Shown piece after piece: positions 1 through 10,168 of a stretch of 64,000 nt of DNA. Made by a program: the position numbers and the translations under genes. Within the stretch, counting starts at the first letter, position 1, and every line of letters starts with the position of its first letter. The notes below the pieces were generated by a model. It saw only the letters and a program-made list of their open reading frames with translations. It had not been told where the DNA came from and ran no database searches. Origin of the DNA: Paenibacillus sp. (GTDB lineage Bacteria; Bacillota; Bacilli; Paenibacillales; YIM-B00363); contig NZ_DASQNA010000039.1 in NCBI RefSeq assembly GCF_035645195.1, positions 1 to 64,000 on the forward strand, written 5' to 3'.

Positions 1-227
1 GGACCGGGATGGACGTACCGCTGGTGTACCAGTTGTTCCGCCAGGAGCATCGCTGGGTAGCCAAGTACGGAAGGGATAAGCGCTGAAAGCATCTAAGCGT
101 GAAGCCCCCCTCAAGATGAGATTTCCCTGCTTGAAGACCCCATGTAGACGACATGGTTGATAGGTTCGAGGTGGAAGCGCAGCAATGCGTGGAGCTGACG
201 AATACTAATCGGTCGAGGACTTATCCA
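1..227 (+). rRNA. rrl: 23S ribosomal RNA, 3' end (partial)
   Basis: The window opens inside the sarcin-ricin loop region (GGACCGGGATGGAC) and continues through the conserved 3' terminal domain to about the motif GGTCGAGGACTTATCC. Only the last ~227 bases are present; the rest of the operon lies upstream. The exact 3' end is judged by similarity to Bacillus 23S ends. Confidence 0.95.
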
Positions 228-385
228 ACTACACCCCACAAAGTGACGAGTCGCTTCGAAGCGGATTCCGAGTACTTTGCGGGGACCCCAGCCATACGAT
301 GTTTCGTTCGATTCGCATCCAGTTTTCAGGGGGCAAGTCTTCTTGAACCAACAATCGATGTTTCTTGGCGGAAACATCACTTAGG

Positions 386-502
386 TTTGGTGGTAATGGC
401 GGAAGGGAACCACGCGTACCCATCCCGAACACGAACGTTAAGCCTTCCAGCGCCGATGGTACTTGGACCGCAGGGTCCCGGGAGAGTAGGACGCTGCCAA
501 GC
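386..502 (+). rRNA. rrf: 5S ribosomal RNA
   Basis: About 117 bases starting TTTGGTGGTAATGGCGGA and containing the conserved ACCCATCCCGAACACG segment, then the GGGAGAGTAGGACGCTGCCA end that pairs with the 5' strand. It lies 158 bases after the 23S end, in the normal 23S-5S order. The ends are estimated from the closing helix. Confidence 0.95.
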
Positions 503-509
503 CGACAAG

Positions 510-546
510 AACGCCTCGATTCGCTCACGCGAACGGGGCGTTTTTT
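510..546 (+). terminator. rRNA operon terminator
   Basis: Imperfect stem (AACGCC.TCG.TTCGC against GCGAACGGGGCGTT) with a short TCAC loop, followed by six T, 8 bases after the 5S gene. It is a standard intrinsic terminator. Confidence 0.85.
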
Positions 547-642
547 GCTGTATATCGATTTGTCCCGTGCTGCGGTTCCATACATTGCTCGGTATCGCTC
601 TTCCTGCCCTCCTCCATACTAATCCAAGGAGGTGGATCATGA

Positions 643-1932
643 ATGAGCAAATATCGACGTTTATTTGCAAGTTTGTGTATCTTAACCGTCTTGTCGACCG
701 GGTGCGCCGGATCGATGCAGTCGCCTCGAACCGCAGAGCAAAGTCCGAACGTTGCGGCGCCTCGGCAGGCGGCTGACGGAACCGCAAGGCAGATCGAACC
801 CTCGTTACCTAAGGCTGGCGAGGCGAACGCCCCGCAGCAGCCGAAGCATGTCCCCAAGGGAGCGCCGGACCGCAACACCGCATCATCCCGAATGAATCTC
901 CATGCAGCCTCTCCATCGACGCGACAGGCTCCCCCCCTGCCCGAGCTTCGGAATGATATCAAGGGGGTATATGTCTCATCGCACGCGTTAACCGGGGCGA
1001 AATGGCGCAACATCGTGAATTTGCTGCAAAACACCGAATTGAACGCCGTGGTCATCGACGTGAAAAATGACTACGGCCGTATTACGTACCCTTCACAAGT
1101 TGAGACGGCTAAGGCGCTGGGCTCCGATGCCAATGCGAAAGTTCGGGATATGGGCAATGTGATCAAGACCTTGAAGCAGCAGGGGATTTACACCATCGCG
1201 CGAATCGTCACCTTTAAAGACCCGTACGCCGTATCGAAAAAAACGGAATGGGCGATTCGAACAAAAAGCGGGGCCGTTTGGAAAAATAAGAAAGGCTTGG
1301 CTTGGCTAGACCCATATAAGGAAGAGACATGGCGGTACAATATCGATTTGGCGAAGGAAGCGATCGGCTTAGGATTCGACGAGGTTCAATTCGATTATGT
1401 CCGATTCCCTGAACAAGTCGGCGATCTAAAGCGAAACGCGGCGTTCGCGAACGACAACGGGGAGACGAAGGATCAAATTATTCAGCGTTTTCTGCGCACC
1501 GCCTCTCAGGAAATTCATGCCGTCGGCGGACGCGTGTCGGCGGACGTGTTCGGGCTGACGACGACGACGAAGAACGGCATGGGCATCGGACAAAAGTGGG
1601 AGCTCCTGGTGCAGGAGGTCGACGTCGTTTCCCCAATGATTTATCCGTCCCATTATGCGACAGGGAGCTATGGGGTGAAGCACCCGGATTTACGGCCTTA
1701 CACAATCGTATCGATGGCGGTGAAGGACGCCAGAGCCCGCAGCGAGGCGCTTAAGCGAAACGGCGAGCACGCGGCGCAAATCCGCCCTTGGCTGCAGCAG
1801 TTTACGGCGACTTGGGTTCATCCGCATCAAAAATACGGGAAAGAAGAGGTACGCGAACAAATCCGCGCTTTGAAGGAACAAGGCATTCATCAATACTTAC
1901 TATGGAATGCGAATTGCAATTACGCGCTATAG
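643..1932 (+). CDS. Putative glycoside-hydrolase-like lipoprotein (DUF4015 family)
   Basis: 429 residues. The N terminus has a lipoprotein signal peptide with lipobox LSTGC (Cys21), so it should be anchored on the outside of the membrane. A low-complexity linker follows to about residue 105. The rest resembles the DUF4015 putative glycosyl hydrolase domain: an (beta/alpha)8-type barrel with segments such as [18 protein letters not shown] and [12 protein letters not shown], where acidic residues could be catalytic. The start at 643 is preferred over the ATG at 639 because AAGGAGGT at 626-633 is then correctly spaced. It lies between the rRNA operon and guaB, where Bacillus subtilis has yaaC. 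The substrate is unknown; a cell-wall or polysaccharide target is an inference. Confidence 0.8.
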   Translation: MSKYRRLFASLCILTVLSTGCAGSMQSPRTAEQSPNVAAPRQAADGTARQIEPSLPKAGEANAPQQPKHVPKGAPDRNTASSRMNLHAASPSTRQAPPLPELRNDIKGVYVSSHALTGAKWRNIVNLLQNTELNAVVIDVKNDYGRITYPSQVETAKALGSDANAKVRDMGNVIKTLKQQGIYTIARIVTFKDPYAVSKKTEWAIRTKSGAVWKNKKGLAWLDPYKEETWRYNIDLAKEAIGLGFDEVQFDYVRFPEQVGDLKRNAAFANDNGETKDQIIQRFLRTASQEIHAVGGRVSADVFGLTTTTKNGMGIGQKWELLVQEVDVVSPMIYPSHYATGSYGVKHPDLRPYTIVSMAVKDARARSEALKRNGEHAAQIRPWLQQFTATWVHPHQKYGKEEVREQIRALKEQGIHQYLLWNANCNYAL

Positions 1933-3459
<1,527 letters not shown>

Positions 3460-3465
3460 CGACAA

Positions 3466-3497
3466 GGGAGGACGGGGAAACCCGTCTTCCTTTTTTT
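3466..3497 (+). terminator. guaB terminator
   Basis: Stem GGAGGACGGG/CCCGTCTTCC with an AAA loop core followed by seven T, starting 7 bases after the guaB stop codon. Confidence 0.85.
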
Positions 3498-3517
3498 GTA
3501 TTGGGCCCCTCGCCGCT

Positions 3518-3545
3518 TTGGCTGTCTCTGAACCTATGATACAAT
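3518..3545 (+). promoter_or_regulatory. Candidate sigma-A promoter of dacA
   Basis: TTGGCT (3518-3523), 16-base spacer, TACAAT (3540-3545), between the guaB terminator and the dacA start. Confidence 0.6.
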
Positions 3546-3584
3546 AGAAAAATGCAAATCTATTCGCGAAGGGGAATGACTGTT

Positions 3585-4871
3585 ATGCTAACGAAACGTT
3601 TCAGCCGGTGGGCAATGCTTGTCACGTGCATCATTCTGGCTCAAACGTTCTCGCCGTTCATGCAAGCCGCGCAAGCCGCCGAGCAAGTCGATCTCGGGTT
3701 GAACGTGAGGGCTGCCGTCTTGATGGACGCGGAAACCGGACAAATTTTGTATGCCGAAAACGAGGACCAACCCTATCAACCCGCCAGCATGACCAAGATG
3801 ATGACGGAATATTTGGTCATGGAAGAAATCGAAGCGGGGCGCATGACTTGGGATACGATGATCTATACGACGAAGGCCGCTGCGGACGCGATCGGATCCG
3901 GGCAGCAAATGGCCGAAGGCGAATCCTACGACGCACGCAAGGTGTTCGAGCTGTTGTCCATCTACTCCGGCAACGATGCGGCCGTGGCGTTCGCGGAGCA
4001 TATCGCGGGCACGGAAGAACAGTTCGCGAAGTTGATGAACGATACGGCGAAAAAGCTCGGCCTTTCTTCCGGCACTCATTTTATTAATTCTACCGGTTTG
4101 TCTCGCAGAGATATGGGAGAATATGCGCCGGCGAGCATCGAAGGCGAGACGCTGCTAACCGCGCTGGACGCTGCGAAATTGGCGCAGGCGATCATATTGG
4201 AGCATCCGGAAGTGCTAGAAATTACGAAAATTCCTTCTCTGAAATTCAACGAGAACGATCCGAAGCCGATGGTCAACTGGAACTGGATGGTCGAGGCGAA
4301 TAAAGACAACCCGAATTTACGAAAATATGCCTATGAAGGGCTCGACGGGCTGAAAACGGGGCATACTTCGGATGCCGGATATTGCTTCACGGGCACGGCC
4401 GAGCGTGACGGCATGCGCCTCATCAGCGTCGTCATGGGGGCGGAATCCGAGCACGCCCGGTTCATGGAAACGCGCAAGCTGCTCGATTACGGCTTTAACA
4501 CCTTCGAGAAGCGGACGATCTTGGCCGCGAAGACGGAATTGCCCGACGTGAAGACGGTGCATATCCGGAACGGTCTCAAGCAGGACGTGCCGGTCGTCGT
4601 CGGCGAAGGCATTCAGCTCGTGGTCCCGAAGACGGAGGAAGCGACGCCTCAGCTCGAGGCGAAGGTGTATCCGCCGGAGCAGCTGTCCGCTCCGTTGAAG
4701 GCGGAGGACCAAGTCGGCACCGTCGAGGTCACGTACGGCGATTTGAAAATGGAAGTGCCGCTCATCGTGACGGAGGACGTCGAGAAGGCCGGATGGTTCC
4801 GCATGATGATGCGCGGCATCGGCGGCTTCTTCTCCGGCCTCTTCGGAGGCATCGTGGGCCTGTTTAAATAA
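3585..4871 (+). CDS. dacA: D-alanyl-D-alanine carboxypeptidase (PBP5 type, peptidase S11)
   Basis: Removes the terminal D-Ala of peptidoglycan pentapeptides. 428 residues from the ATG at 3585; in-frame ATGs at 3552 and 3576 are possible but AAGGGG at 3569-3574 fits 3585 best. An N-terminal signal peptide ends near AAQAAE. The three penicillin-binding motifs are present: SMTK (Ser68-Lys71), SGN (about 128) and KTG (about 257). A PBP5 C-terminal beta domain follows, and the last ~25 residues form an amphipathic helix rich in Phe, Gly and Met (FFSGLFGGIVGLFK) that should anchor it to the outer face of the membrane. It sits behind its own promoter and before pdxS, as in Bacillus. Confidence 0.95.
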   Translation: MLTKRFSRWAMLVTCIILAQTFSPFMQAAQAAEQVDLGLNVRAAVLMDAETGQILYAENEDQPYQPASMTKMMTEYLVMEEIEAGRMTWDTMIYTTKAAADAIGSGQQMAEGESYDARKVFELLSIYSGNDAAVAFAEHIAGTEEQFAKLMNDTAKKLGLSSGTHFINSTGLSRRDMGEYAPASIEGETLLTALDAAKLAQAIILEHPEVLEITKIPSLKFNENDPKPMVNWNWMVEANKDNPNLRKYAYEGLDGLKTGHTSDAGYCFTGTAERDGMRLISVVMGAESEHARFMETRKLLDYGFNTFEKRTILAAKTELPDVKTVHIRNGLKQDVPVVVGEGIQLVVPKTEEATPQLEAKVYPPEQLSAPLKAEDQVGTVEVTYGDLKMEVPLIVTEDVEKAGWFRMMMRGIGGFFSGLFGGIVGLFK

Positions 4872-4882
4872 GGCCGCTTGTA

Positions 4883-4911
4883 TTGCTAACACGCTTGGGA
4901 ATGTGTAAAAT
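4883..4911 (+). promoter_or_regulatory. Candidate sigma-A promoter of pdxST
   Basis: TTGCTA (4883-4888), 17-base spacer, TAAAAT (4906-4911), about 50 bases before pdxS. Confidence 0.6.
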
Positions 4912-4960
4912 ATACTTTCAGTAATCATTAGTATCGGATAAGAATCGGAGGGCAAGAAAC

Positions 4961-5845
4961 ATGGTGCAAACGGGGACTCTTCGCGTCAAGCGCGGGATGG
5001 CTGAAATGCAAAAAGGCGGCGTCATCATGGACGTCATGAATGCGGAGCAGGCGAAGATCGCGGAGGCGGCCGGAGCATCGGCGGTCATGGCGCTGGAGAG
5101 AGTGCCTGCCGACATTCGCGCGGCCGGCGGCGTCGCACGGATGGCAGACCCGACGATCGTGGAGGAAGTGACGAAGGTCGTCACGATTCCAGTCATGGCG
5201 AAAGCGCGGATCGGGCACTTCGTCGAGGCGAAAATTCTCGAGTCTCTCGGGGTTGACTACATCGACGAGAGCGAAGTATTGACGCCGGCGGACGAAGTTT
5301 ATCATATCAACAAGCACGATTTCACGGTGCCGTTCGTATGCGGCGCGCGCGACCTCGGCGAAGCGCTCCGCCGCATCGGCGAAGGCGCATCGATGATCCG
5401 GACGAAGGGCGAGCCGGGCACGGGCAACATCGTCGAAGCGGTACGCCACATGCGGATGATCAACGCGCAAATCCGCAAGGTGCAGAGCATGTCCAAAGAC
5501 GAGCTGATGGCCGAAGCGAAAAACTTGGGCGCGCCGTACGAGCTGCTGCTGTACGTACACGAGAACGGCAAGCTCCCGGTCGTCAACTTCGCGGCAGGCG
5601 GCGTAGCGACACCGGCGGACGCGGCGCTCATGATGCACCTCGGCGCGGACGGCGTCTTCGTCGGATCCGGCATTTTCAAGTCGGACAACCCGGAGAAATT
5701 CGCGAAGGCAATCGTCGAAGCGACGACGCATTACACGGATTTCGCTCTGATCGCGGAGCTGTCCAAAAACTTGGGCACGCCGATGAAGGGCATCGAAATT
5801 TCGAAGCTCGAATCGAATCAAAGAATGCAGGAGCGGGGTTGGTAA
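4961..5845 (+). CDS. pdxS: Pyridoxal 5'-phosphate synthase, synthase subunit PdxS
   Basis: Makes pyridoxal 5'-phosphate from ribose 5-phosphate, glyceraldehyde 3-phosphate and ammonia; the ammonia comes from PdxT. 294 residues, the family length. Seen: conserved start [17 protein letters not shown], the segment [10 protein letters not shown], lysines in [10 protein letters not shown] and [11 protein letters not shown] that correspond to the two catalytic lysines, and the phosphate loop [12 protein letters not shown]. The ATG at 4961 has GGAGGG upstream. It is followed by pdxT after 55 bases that include a terminator-like hairpin. PdxS and PdxT normally form a 12:12 complex in the cytosol. Confidence 0.97.
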   Translation: MVQTGTLRVKRGMAEMQKGGVIMDVMNAEQAKIAEAAGASAVMALERVPADIRAAGGVARMADPTIVEEVTKVVTIPVMAKARIGHFVEAKILESLGVDYIDESEVLTPADEVYHINKHDFTVPFVCGARDLGEALRRIGEGASMIRTKGEPGTGNIVEAVRHMRMINAQIRKVQSMSKDELMAEAKNLGAPYELLLYVHENGKLPVVNFAAGGVATPADAALMMHLGADGVFVGSGIFKSDNPEKFAKAIVEATTHYTDFALIAELSKNLGTPMKGIEISKLESNQRMQERGW

Positions 5846-5860
5846 AACTCCCCGCTTTTT
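5832..5860 (+). terminator. Terminator-like hairpin across the pdxS stop codon
   Basis: AGCGGGG (5832-5838) pairs with CCCCGCT (5850-5856), followed by TTTTT. The pdxS stop codon lies in the loop. It could cause partial termination before pdxT. Confidence 0.6.
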
Positions 5861-5900
5861 CACATATTGGAAAAGGGAAATGAAAGCGGGTGCGGGCAAG

Positions 5901-6476
5901 ATGAACGTCGGGGTACTGGCGCTGCAGGGCGCGGTGGCCGAGCATATTCGCAGCATCGAAAGCTGCGGCGCGAAAGGAACGGTCGTCAAGCGGGCGGAAC
6001 AGCTCGCCGAGCTGGACGGGCTCATCATTCCCGGCGGGGAAAGCACGACGATCGGCAAGTTGATGCGGACGTACGATTTTATCGATGCCATACGCGAATT
6101 TTCGGCCAGCAAAAAGCCGATCTTCGGCACGTGCGCAGGCCTCATCGTGTTGGCGCAGCGAATCGTCGGCCAAGAGGAGACGCATCTGGGTTTGATGGAC
6201 ATTACGGTCGCGCGCAATGCCTTCGGTCGTCAACGGGAAAGCTTCGAGATCGATTTGGACATGAAAAACTGGAACCGTCCGGTGCGCGCCGTCTTCATTC
6301 GGGCGCCGCTCATCGAAAGCGCCGGCGACGGCGTGGACGTACTGGCTACATATAAGGACGGGATCGTCGCGGTGCGGCAGGAGCATTTGCTCGGGGCATC
6401 GTTCCATCCGGAATTGACGGACGACAACAGCATGCATATGTATTTCATAGAAATGGTGCGCGAGTATCGCGCATAG
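5901..6476 (+). CDS. pdxT: Pyridoxal 5'-phosphate synthase, glutaminase subunit PdxT
   Basis: Class-I type glutaminase that hydrolyses glutamine and channels ammonia to PdxS. From the ATG at 5901 it has 191 residues beginning MNVGVLALQGAVAEH, the usual family start; an in-frame ATG at 5880 would add seven residues and cannot be excluded, as neither site has an ideal ribosome-binding sequence. Seen: PGGEST oxyanion segment (about 45-50), nucleophile Cys78 in FGTCAGL, and the catalytic His-x-Glu in SFHPELT near the C terminus. It is the partner of the upstream pdxS, and serS starts 31 bases after it. Confidence 0.95.
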   Translation: MNVGVLALQGAVAEHIRSIESCGAKGTVVKRAEQLAELDGLIIPGGESTTIGKLMRTYDFIDAIREFSASKKPIFGTCAGLIVLAQRIVGQEETHLGLMDITVARNAFGRQRESFEIDLDMKNWNRPVRAVFIRAPLIESAGDGVDVLATYKDGIVAVRQEHLLGASFHPELTDDNSMHMYFIEMVREYRA

Positions 6477-6507
6477 TCGCTGGCAGCCGCCTGGGAGGTT
6501 GTAAGTA

Positions 6508-7788
6508 GTGTTAGATACGAAATTGCTGCGAAACGATTTCGAACGGGTAAAGCAGTCGCTGATCTCGCGCGGAAAGCCGCTGACAGATCTCGAGCAGTTC
6601 ACCGATTTGGACAGCCGCCGCCGGGAGCTGCTGCAGGAAAGCGAATCTTTGAAAAATCGGCGCAACACGGTGTCGCAGGAAGTGGCTCGGAAGAAAAAAG
6701 CCGGCGAAGACGCGGAAGCGCTGATCGTCGAGATGAGGGACGTTTCGGACCGCATCAAAGCGCTGGATGACGAAATTCGCGTCGTCGAAGAGCAGCTGGA
6801 CGCCATCGTCATGTCGATTCCGAACGTCCCGCACGAGAGCGTTCCGGTCGGCGCGAACGAAACGGAAAACGTCGAAATTCGTCGTTTGCTGGAGCCGCGT
6901 TCATTCGATTTCGAGCCAAAGCCGCATTGGGAAATCGCCGCGGAGCTCGGCATTGTCGATACGGAAGCGGCGAGCAAGGTGACCGGTTCCAGATTCGTGT
7001 TCTATAAAGGGTTAGGGGCGCGTCTGGAGCGGGCATTGATTAACTTCATGCTGGACCTCCATACCGGCGAGCACGGCTACGAAGAGCTGACGCCGCCGAT
7101 GATCGTCAACAGCGACAGCTTGAGAGGTACGGGACAGCTGCCTAAATTCGCGGAAGACGTCTTCAAATTAGAGGGCATGGATTACTTCTTGGTGCCTACG
7201 GCGGAGGTGCCGGTCACCAACTTCCATCGCGAGGAAATTTTGAGCGCGGACGATTTGCCGAAGTATTATACGGCGTACAGCGCATGCTTCCGCTCCGAGG
7301 CCGGCTCGGCTGGACGCGATACGCGCGGTCTGATCCGACTCCATCAGTTCCATAAGGTCGAGCTGATCAAGATTACGACGCCGGAAACGTCGTACGAAGA
7401 GCTCGAGACGATGACGGCGAACGCGGAGAAGGTGCTTGAGAAGCTCGGGCTTCCGTACCGTGTGTTGGCGCTCTGTACAGGCGATATCGGCTTCTCTGCG
7501 GCGAAGACGTACGATCTCGAGGTGTGGCTGCCGAGCGCGGCCATGTACCGCGAAATTTCGTCCTGCAGCAACACGGAGGACTTCCAAGCGAGACGGGCGC
7601 AAATTCGGTTCCGCCGGGACGCGAAGTCGAAGCCGGAATTCGTCCATACGTTGAACGGGTCTGGCCTCGCGGTCGACCGAACGATCGCCGCGATCCTTGA
7701 GAATTATCAGCAAGCGGATGGCAGCGTGCTTGTGCCGGAAGCTTTAGTACCGTACATGGGCGGCGTGACGCGCATTGCCAAGAAGTAA
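6508..7788 (+). CDS. serS: Serine-tRNA ligase
   Basis: Charges tRNA-Ser with serine using ATP; cytosolic class II synthetase. 426 residues from a GTG start at 6508 preceded by GGGAGG (6493-6498). The N-terminal ~110 residues are a charged coiled coil (the tRNA-binding arm). The catalytic core shows class II motif 2 ([18 protein letters not shown]) and motif 3 ([15 protein letters not shown]). There is no T-box leader: only 31 bases separate it from pdxT, so expression probably depends on the pdx promoter. tRNA-Ser follows directly, as in Bacillus. Confidence 0.97.
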   Translation: MLDTKLLRNDFERVKQSLISRGKPLTDLEQFTDLDSRRRELLQESESLKNRRNTVSQEVARKKKAGEDAEALIVEMRDVSDRIKALDDEIRVVEEQLDAIVMSIPNVPHESVPVGANETENVEIRRLLEPRSFDFEPKPHWEIAAELGIVDTEAASKVTGSRFVFYKGLGARLERALINFMLDLHTGEHGYEELTPPMIVNSDSLRGTGQLPKFAEDVFKLEGMDYFLVPTAEVPVTNFHREEILSADDLPKYYTAYSACFRSEAGSAGRDTRGLIRLHQFHKVELIKITTPETSYEELETMTANAEKVLEKLGLPYRVLALCTGDIGFSAAKTYDLEVWLPSAAMYREISSCSNTEDFQARRAQIRFRRDAKSKPEFVHTLNGSGLAVDRTIAAILENYQQADGSVLVPEALVPYMGGVTRIAKK

Positions 7789-7792
7789 GGCA

Positions 7793-7822
7793 TTGTAGCG
7801 ACACACCCAAATGTGGTACAAT
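7793..7822 (+). promoter_or_regulatory. Candidate promoter of tRNA-Ser
   Basis: TTGTAG (7793-7798), 18-base spacer, TACAAT (7817-7822), 12 bases before the tRNA 5' end. Confidence 0.6.
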
Positions 7823-7834
7823 GCAGATTGTCGC

Positions 7835-7924
<90 letters not shown>

Positions 7925-7939
7925 TACATACGAAACAAC

Positions 7940-7967
7940 GGGAGCGGATCGCCGCTCTCTTTTTTTT
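7940..7967 (+). terminator. tRNA-Ser terminator
   Basis: Stem GGGAGCGG/CCGCTCTC with an ATCG loop and a run of eight T. Confidence 0.85.
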
Positions 7968-8034
7968 GTTAACGATTTGGCACGCATAAAACCCCTCCGG
8001 GAATCCCACCTTAAAAAACGGAGGTGTTGTCAGG

Positions 8035-8382
8035 ATGACCAAAACGGCCGAATGGACCGTGAATGCGGAAGAACTGGCGAAGGCGTGGAACGAAACGCTG
8101 CCGAGACTGCTCAACCCATCCGACAAGGCGAGCGTCGCCCCCGACGCGAAGGATTCGAACGTGCTTCATATTCACATTATCACGGCGGGCCGCAGCATGT
8201 ATAACTTCGACTTCCGCGTCGAGTACGTCGACAATCGGGAGGTTCGGGTGGATCTCGTGGACGCGGAGCGGGACGATGTGACGACCGACGAACGGCGAGA
8301 CATCGTTCAGACGTTGATCGAAGACTATGTCCGCCATATTCACGAGTGCGCACAACAACTGAAGGGGCTGACGAACCCATGA
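8035..8382 (+). CDS. Hypothetical 115-residue protein
   Basis: Not recognised. An acidic soluble protein with no signal peptide or membrane segment. The ATG at 8035 is preceded by GGAGGTG at 8020-8026. The middle (HIHIITAGRSMYNFDFRVEYVD) looks like beta strands and the C terminus like a helix. Its stop codon overlaps the start of the next small gene (ATGA at 8379-8382), so the two should be translationally coupled, and sspP follows. A sporulation-linked role is only an inference from this company. Confidence 0.75.
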   Translation: MTKTAEWTVNAEELAKAWNETLPRLLNPSDKASVAPDAKDSNVLHIHIITAGRSMYNFDFRVEYVDNREVRVDLVDAERDDVTTDERRDIVQTLIEDYVRHIHECAQQLKGLTNP

Positions 8383-8570
8383 CGAAATCGCCGAACGGAG
8401 TCGACAAAAACTTGTCGAACGTTGTCGCCTCGTTGGACGGTCCCGAGCTGCCGGCGTTAGAAAATCAGCAGCGAAATCAGGATAAAAACGACCGGCGCCA
8501 TCAGGACCGGCTCAACGTCGCCTCGCAGCGTCACGAAGCCGAGCAAAATCATCAGGCAGGGGAGAGCTAA
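8379..8570 (+). CDS. Small hydrophilic protein, 63 residues
   Basis: Starts at the ATG that overlaps the upstream stop codon (ATGA), with AAGGGG at 8361-8366 as ribosome-binding site. Very rich in Asn, Gln, Asp, Arg and His with almost no hydrophobic core, so probably disordered. That composition and the following sspP suggest a small spore protein, but I recognise no family. Confidence 0.65.
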   Translation: MTKSPNGVDKNLSNVVASLDGPELPALENQQRNQDKNDRRHQDRLNVASQRHEAEQNHQAGES

Positions 8571-8575
8571 AGGCC

Positions 8576-8740
8576 ATGAGCAAAAGAGGCACTTTCACGA
8601 TCGACCCGCACATCGGACAAAATCACGAAAATCCGGCGAAGCACCGCAAGGATCCTGCGCACCCCGTCGAACCGCTGTCCGGCTCGAAGAAGGTTAAAAA
8701 CCGCCAGCATTCCCGGGCGAATCACGGGGAAGGAAGCTAA
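8576..8740 (+). CDS. sspP: Small acid-soluble spore protein P
   Basis: 54 residues, MSKRGTFTIDPHIGQN onwards. The C-terminal half EPLSGSKKVKNRQHSR closely matches the SspP (CotL) signature EPL-GSKKVKNR-H-R known in Bacillus. Family members are small forespore or spore-core proteins. It lies 5 bases after the preceding small gene, so the three genes from 8035 probably form one unit, closed by a terminator at 8750. Confidence 0.85.
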   Translation: MSKRGTFTIDPHIGQNHENPAKHRKDPAHPVEPLSGSKKVKNRQHSRANHGEGS

Positions 8741-8749
8741 GCTATACGC

Positions 8750-8777
8750 AAGGCCGTCTCTATAGGGACGGCCTTTT
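8750..8777 (+). terminator. Terminator after sspP
   Basis: Perfect 9-bp stem AAGGCCGTC/GACGGCCTT with an 8-base loop followed by TTT. Confidence 0.85.
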
Positions 8778-8839
8778 TCCCATGTCTCAGGGAGCGCTTA
8801 CAGCGCTGTGGGACAAATACTTTAGATCGAAAATTGTGT

Positions 8840-8868
8840 TCGACAACCTTCCCTTTTTGATGTACATT
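8840..8868 (+). promoter_or_regulatory. Candidate promoter of the agr-like operon
   Basis: TCGACA (8840-8845), 17-base spacer, TACATT (8863-8868), between the sspP terminator and the first agr-like gene. Confidence 0.5.
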
Positions 8869-8904
8869 GAGACTAGAACCTATCAAAGTGGTGAGCTGAA
8901 ACCT

Positions 8905-9621
8905 ATGACGCTAGATCTACAATTTTTAATAAATTTATTCTTTTCATTCTTAGATTTCACCGGATTTACGATTATTTCGCTGGCGATTTATAGAATCCCG
9001 ATTATGCTATACTGGAAACGGCTTCTCGTCATTCAGTTCGTATTCATCGCCGTCATGCTGGTACATGATTACGTGTTGATGAACAAGGATTATTACGCGC
9101 TATCGATCGCGATGACCGGGATTATCTTATCGATCGTACTGCTCCGCATCCCTTTTTTATTTTCATCGCTCATTTGGGGCACGGGATACCTCGTCAGCAC
9201 CGGCATGCAAACCGCGATTATCGTGGTGTTTACGTCATTTAACGTCATTACGGTCGAACAAATGATGACGAGCCAGTTGACGCGAAATTTGTTGATGTTT
9301 CTCTCGTTCCTGATCAACCTGACCATCGTGTACATTATGGAGAGGAAACGTCTCGGATTTATGTTCATTACGAACCGATTCCGGCTCCAAAAGCGCAATC
9401 TGCAGCTGAAAGATTTCTTCATCGCGACGTTCTTCATCTGCGCGATCAGCCTAATCCAATTCGGTCTCCTCAGCTATTTCCGGCATGAGTTGAACCACTA
9501 CCTGTTTATCATTTTCGGGTCGATGATCATTATCTCTTTGATTGGATTGTATATTACTTACAAGTTTAATATGCAGGAAATCGATGAAAGATTTAACGTA
9601 TTGCGGAGGAAGAAGCCTTGA
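8905..9621 (+). CDS. AgrC-like sensor-domain membrane protein without a kinase domain
   Basis: 239 residues from the ATG at 8905 (MTLDLQFLIN); GGTGAG upstream is a moderate ribosome-binding site. The frame is open to 8782 but that part contains the putative promoter. Six or seven hydrophobic segments cover almost the whole protein, and it ends about 20 residues after the last one (YKFNMQEIDERFNVLRRKKP). The layout resembles the N-terminal receptor half of AgrC-type kinases, but no phospho-acceptor histidine helix or HATPase follows because agrB begins at the stop codon (TTGA, 9618-9621). Its role in the peptide-signalling locus (receptor, immunity or export) is inferred from position only. 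Confidence 0.7.
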   Translation: MTLDLQFLINLFFSFLDFTGFTIISLAIYRIPIMLYWKRLLVIQFVFIAVMLVHDYVLMNKDYYALSIAMTGIILSIVLLRIPFLFSSLIWGTGYLVSTGMQTAIIVVFTSFNVITVEQMMTSQLTRNLLMFLSFLINLTIVYIMERKRLGFMFITNRFRLQKRNLQLKDFFIATFFICAISLIQFGLLSYFRHELNHYLFIIFGSMIIISLIGLYITYKFNMQEIDERFNVLRRKKP

Positions 9622-10163
9622 TAACGAAACTGGCGACGAGAATCGCGGTCTTTATCCGAAACAATAACGCGCAAGCCGCATCCATGGACGTGTTGATGTT
9701 TTCGCTGGAAGTCGTGTTGAACGCCTTGCTCGTCACGATCACCGTGCTTTTCGTCGGTCTTGCGACCGGACGATTCCTCGACGCGCTGATGCTCTTGGTC
9801 GCCTTCGTCACGCTCCGGTTTTTCAGCGGGGGCATGCATCTGCCGACCTCGAAGTTATGCAATCTGATTTCGATTAGTATATTTCTAGTTCTATTATTTT
9901 TGCCGATTCCCTATTGGAATACAGGATTTGTATTAAATCTACTTGCATTTTTTCTTGTAATTGTATATGCTCCTACCAAAGACATCATGCATTTGAATTT
10001 ATTGGGTCCGAAATACACATTGCATTTTAAGATTGCTAGCATCCTGATAGTACTTTCGAACTTTTGGTTACAGAGTCCGGAGTTAGCGCTGGCATTCTTT
10101 TCACAATCCCTTTCCCTTACACCGCCAGCTTATGCTGCTGCAGGTCATCTTGAAAGGAGGTGA
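9618..10163 (+). CDS. agrB: AgrB-like autoinducer-processing membrane peptidase
   Basis: Accessory gene regulator B family: a membrane cysteine endopeptidase that cleaves the AgrD prepeptide and helps close the (thio)lactone ring. 181 residues from a TTG start overlapping the upstream stop codon, with GGAGGAAGAAG as ribosome-binding site. The diagnostic segment RFFSGGMHLPTSKLC contains the catalytic His74 and Cys81, seven residues apart as in Staphylococcus AgrB. About six hydrophobic segments. Its stop codon lies within the ribosome-binding site (AAAGGAGGTGA) of the prepeptide gene, so the three genes are tightly coupled. Confidence 0.9.
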   Translation: MITKLATRIAVFIRNNNAQAASMDVLMFSLEVVLNALLVTITVLFVGLATGRFLDALMLLVAFVTLRFFSGGMHLPTSKLCNLISISIFLVLLFLPIPYWNTGFVLNLLAFFLVIVYAPTKDIMHLNLLGPKYTLHFKIASILIVLSNFWLQSPELALAFFSQSLSLTPPAYAAAGHLERR

Positions 10164-10168
10164 ATGAG

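Noticed and set aside
6477-6507. T-box leader before serS
   Set aside because: Only 31 bases separate pdxT and serS, too short for a T-box.
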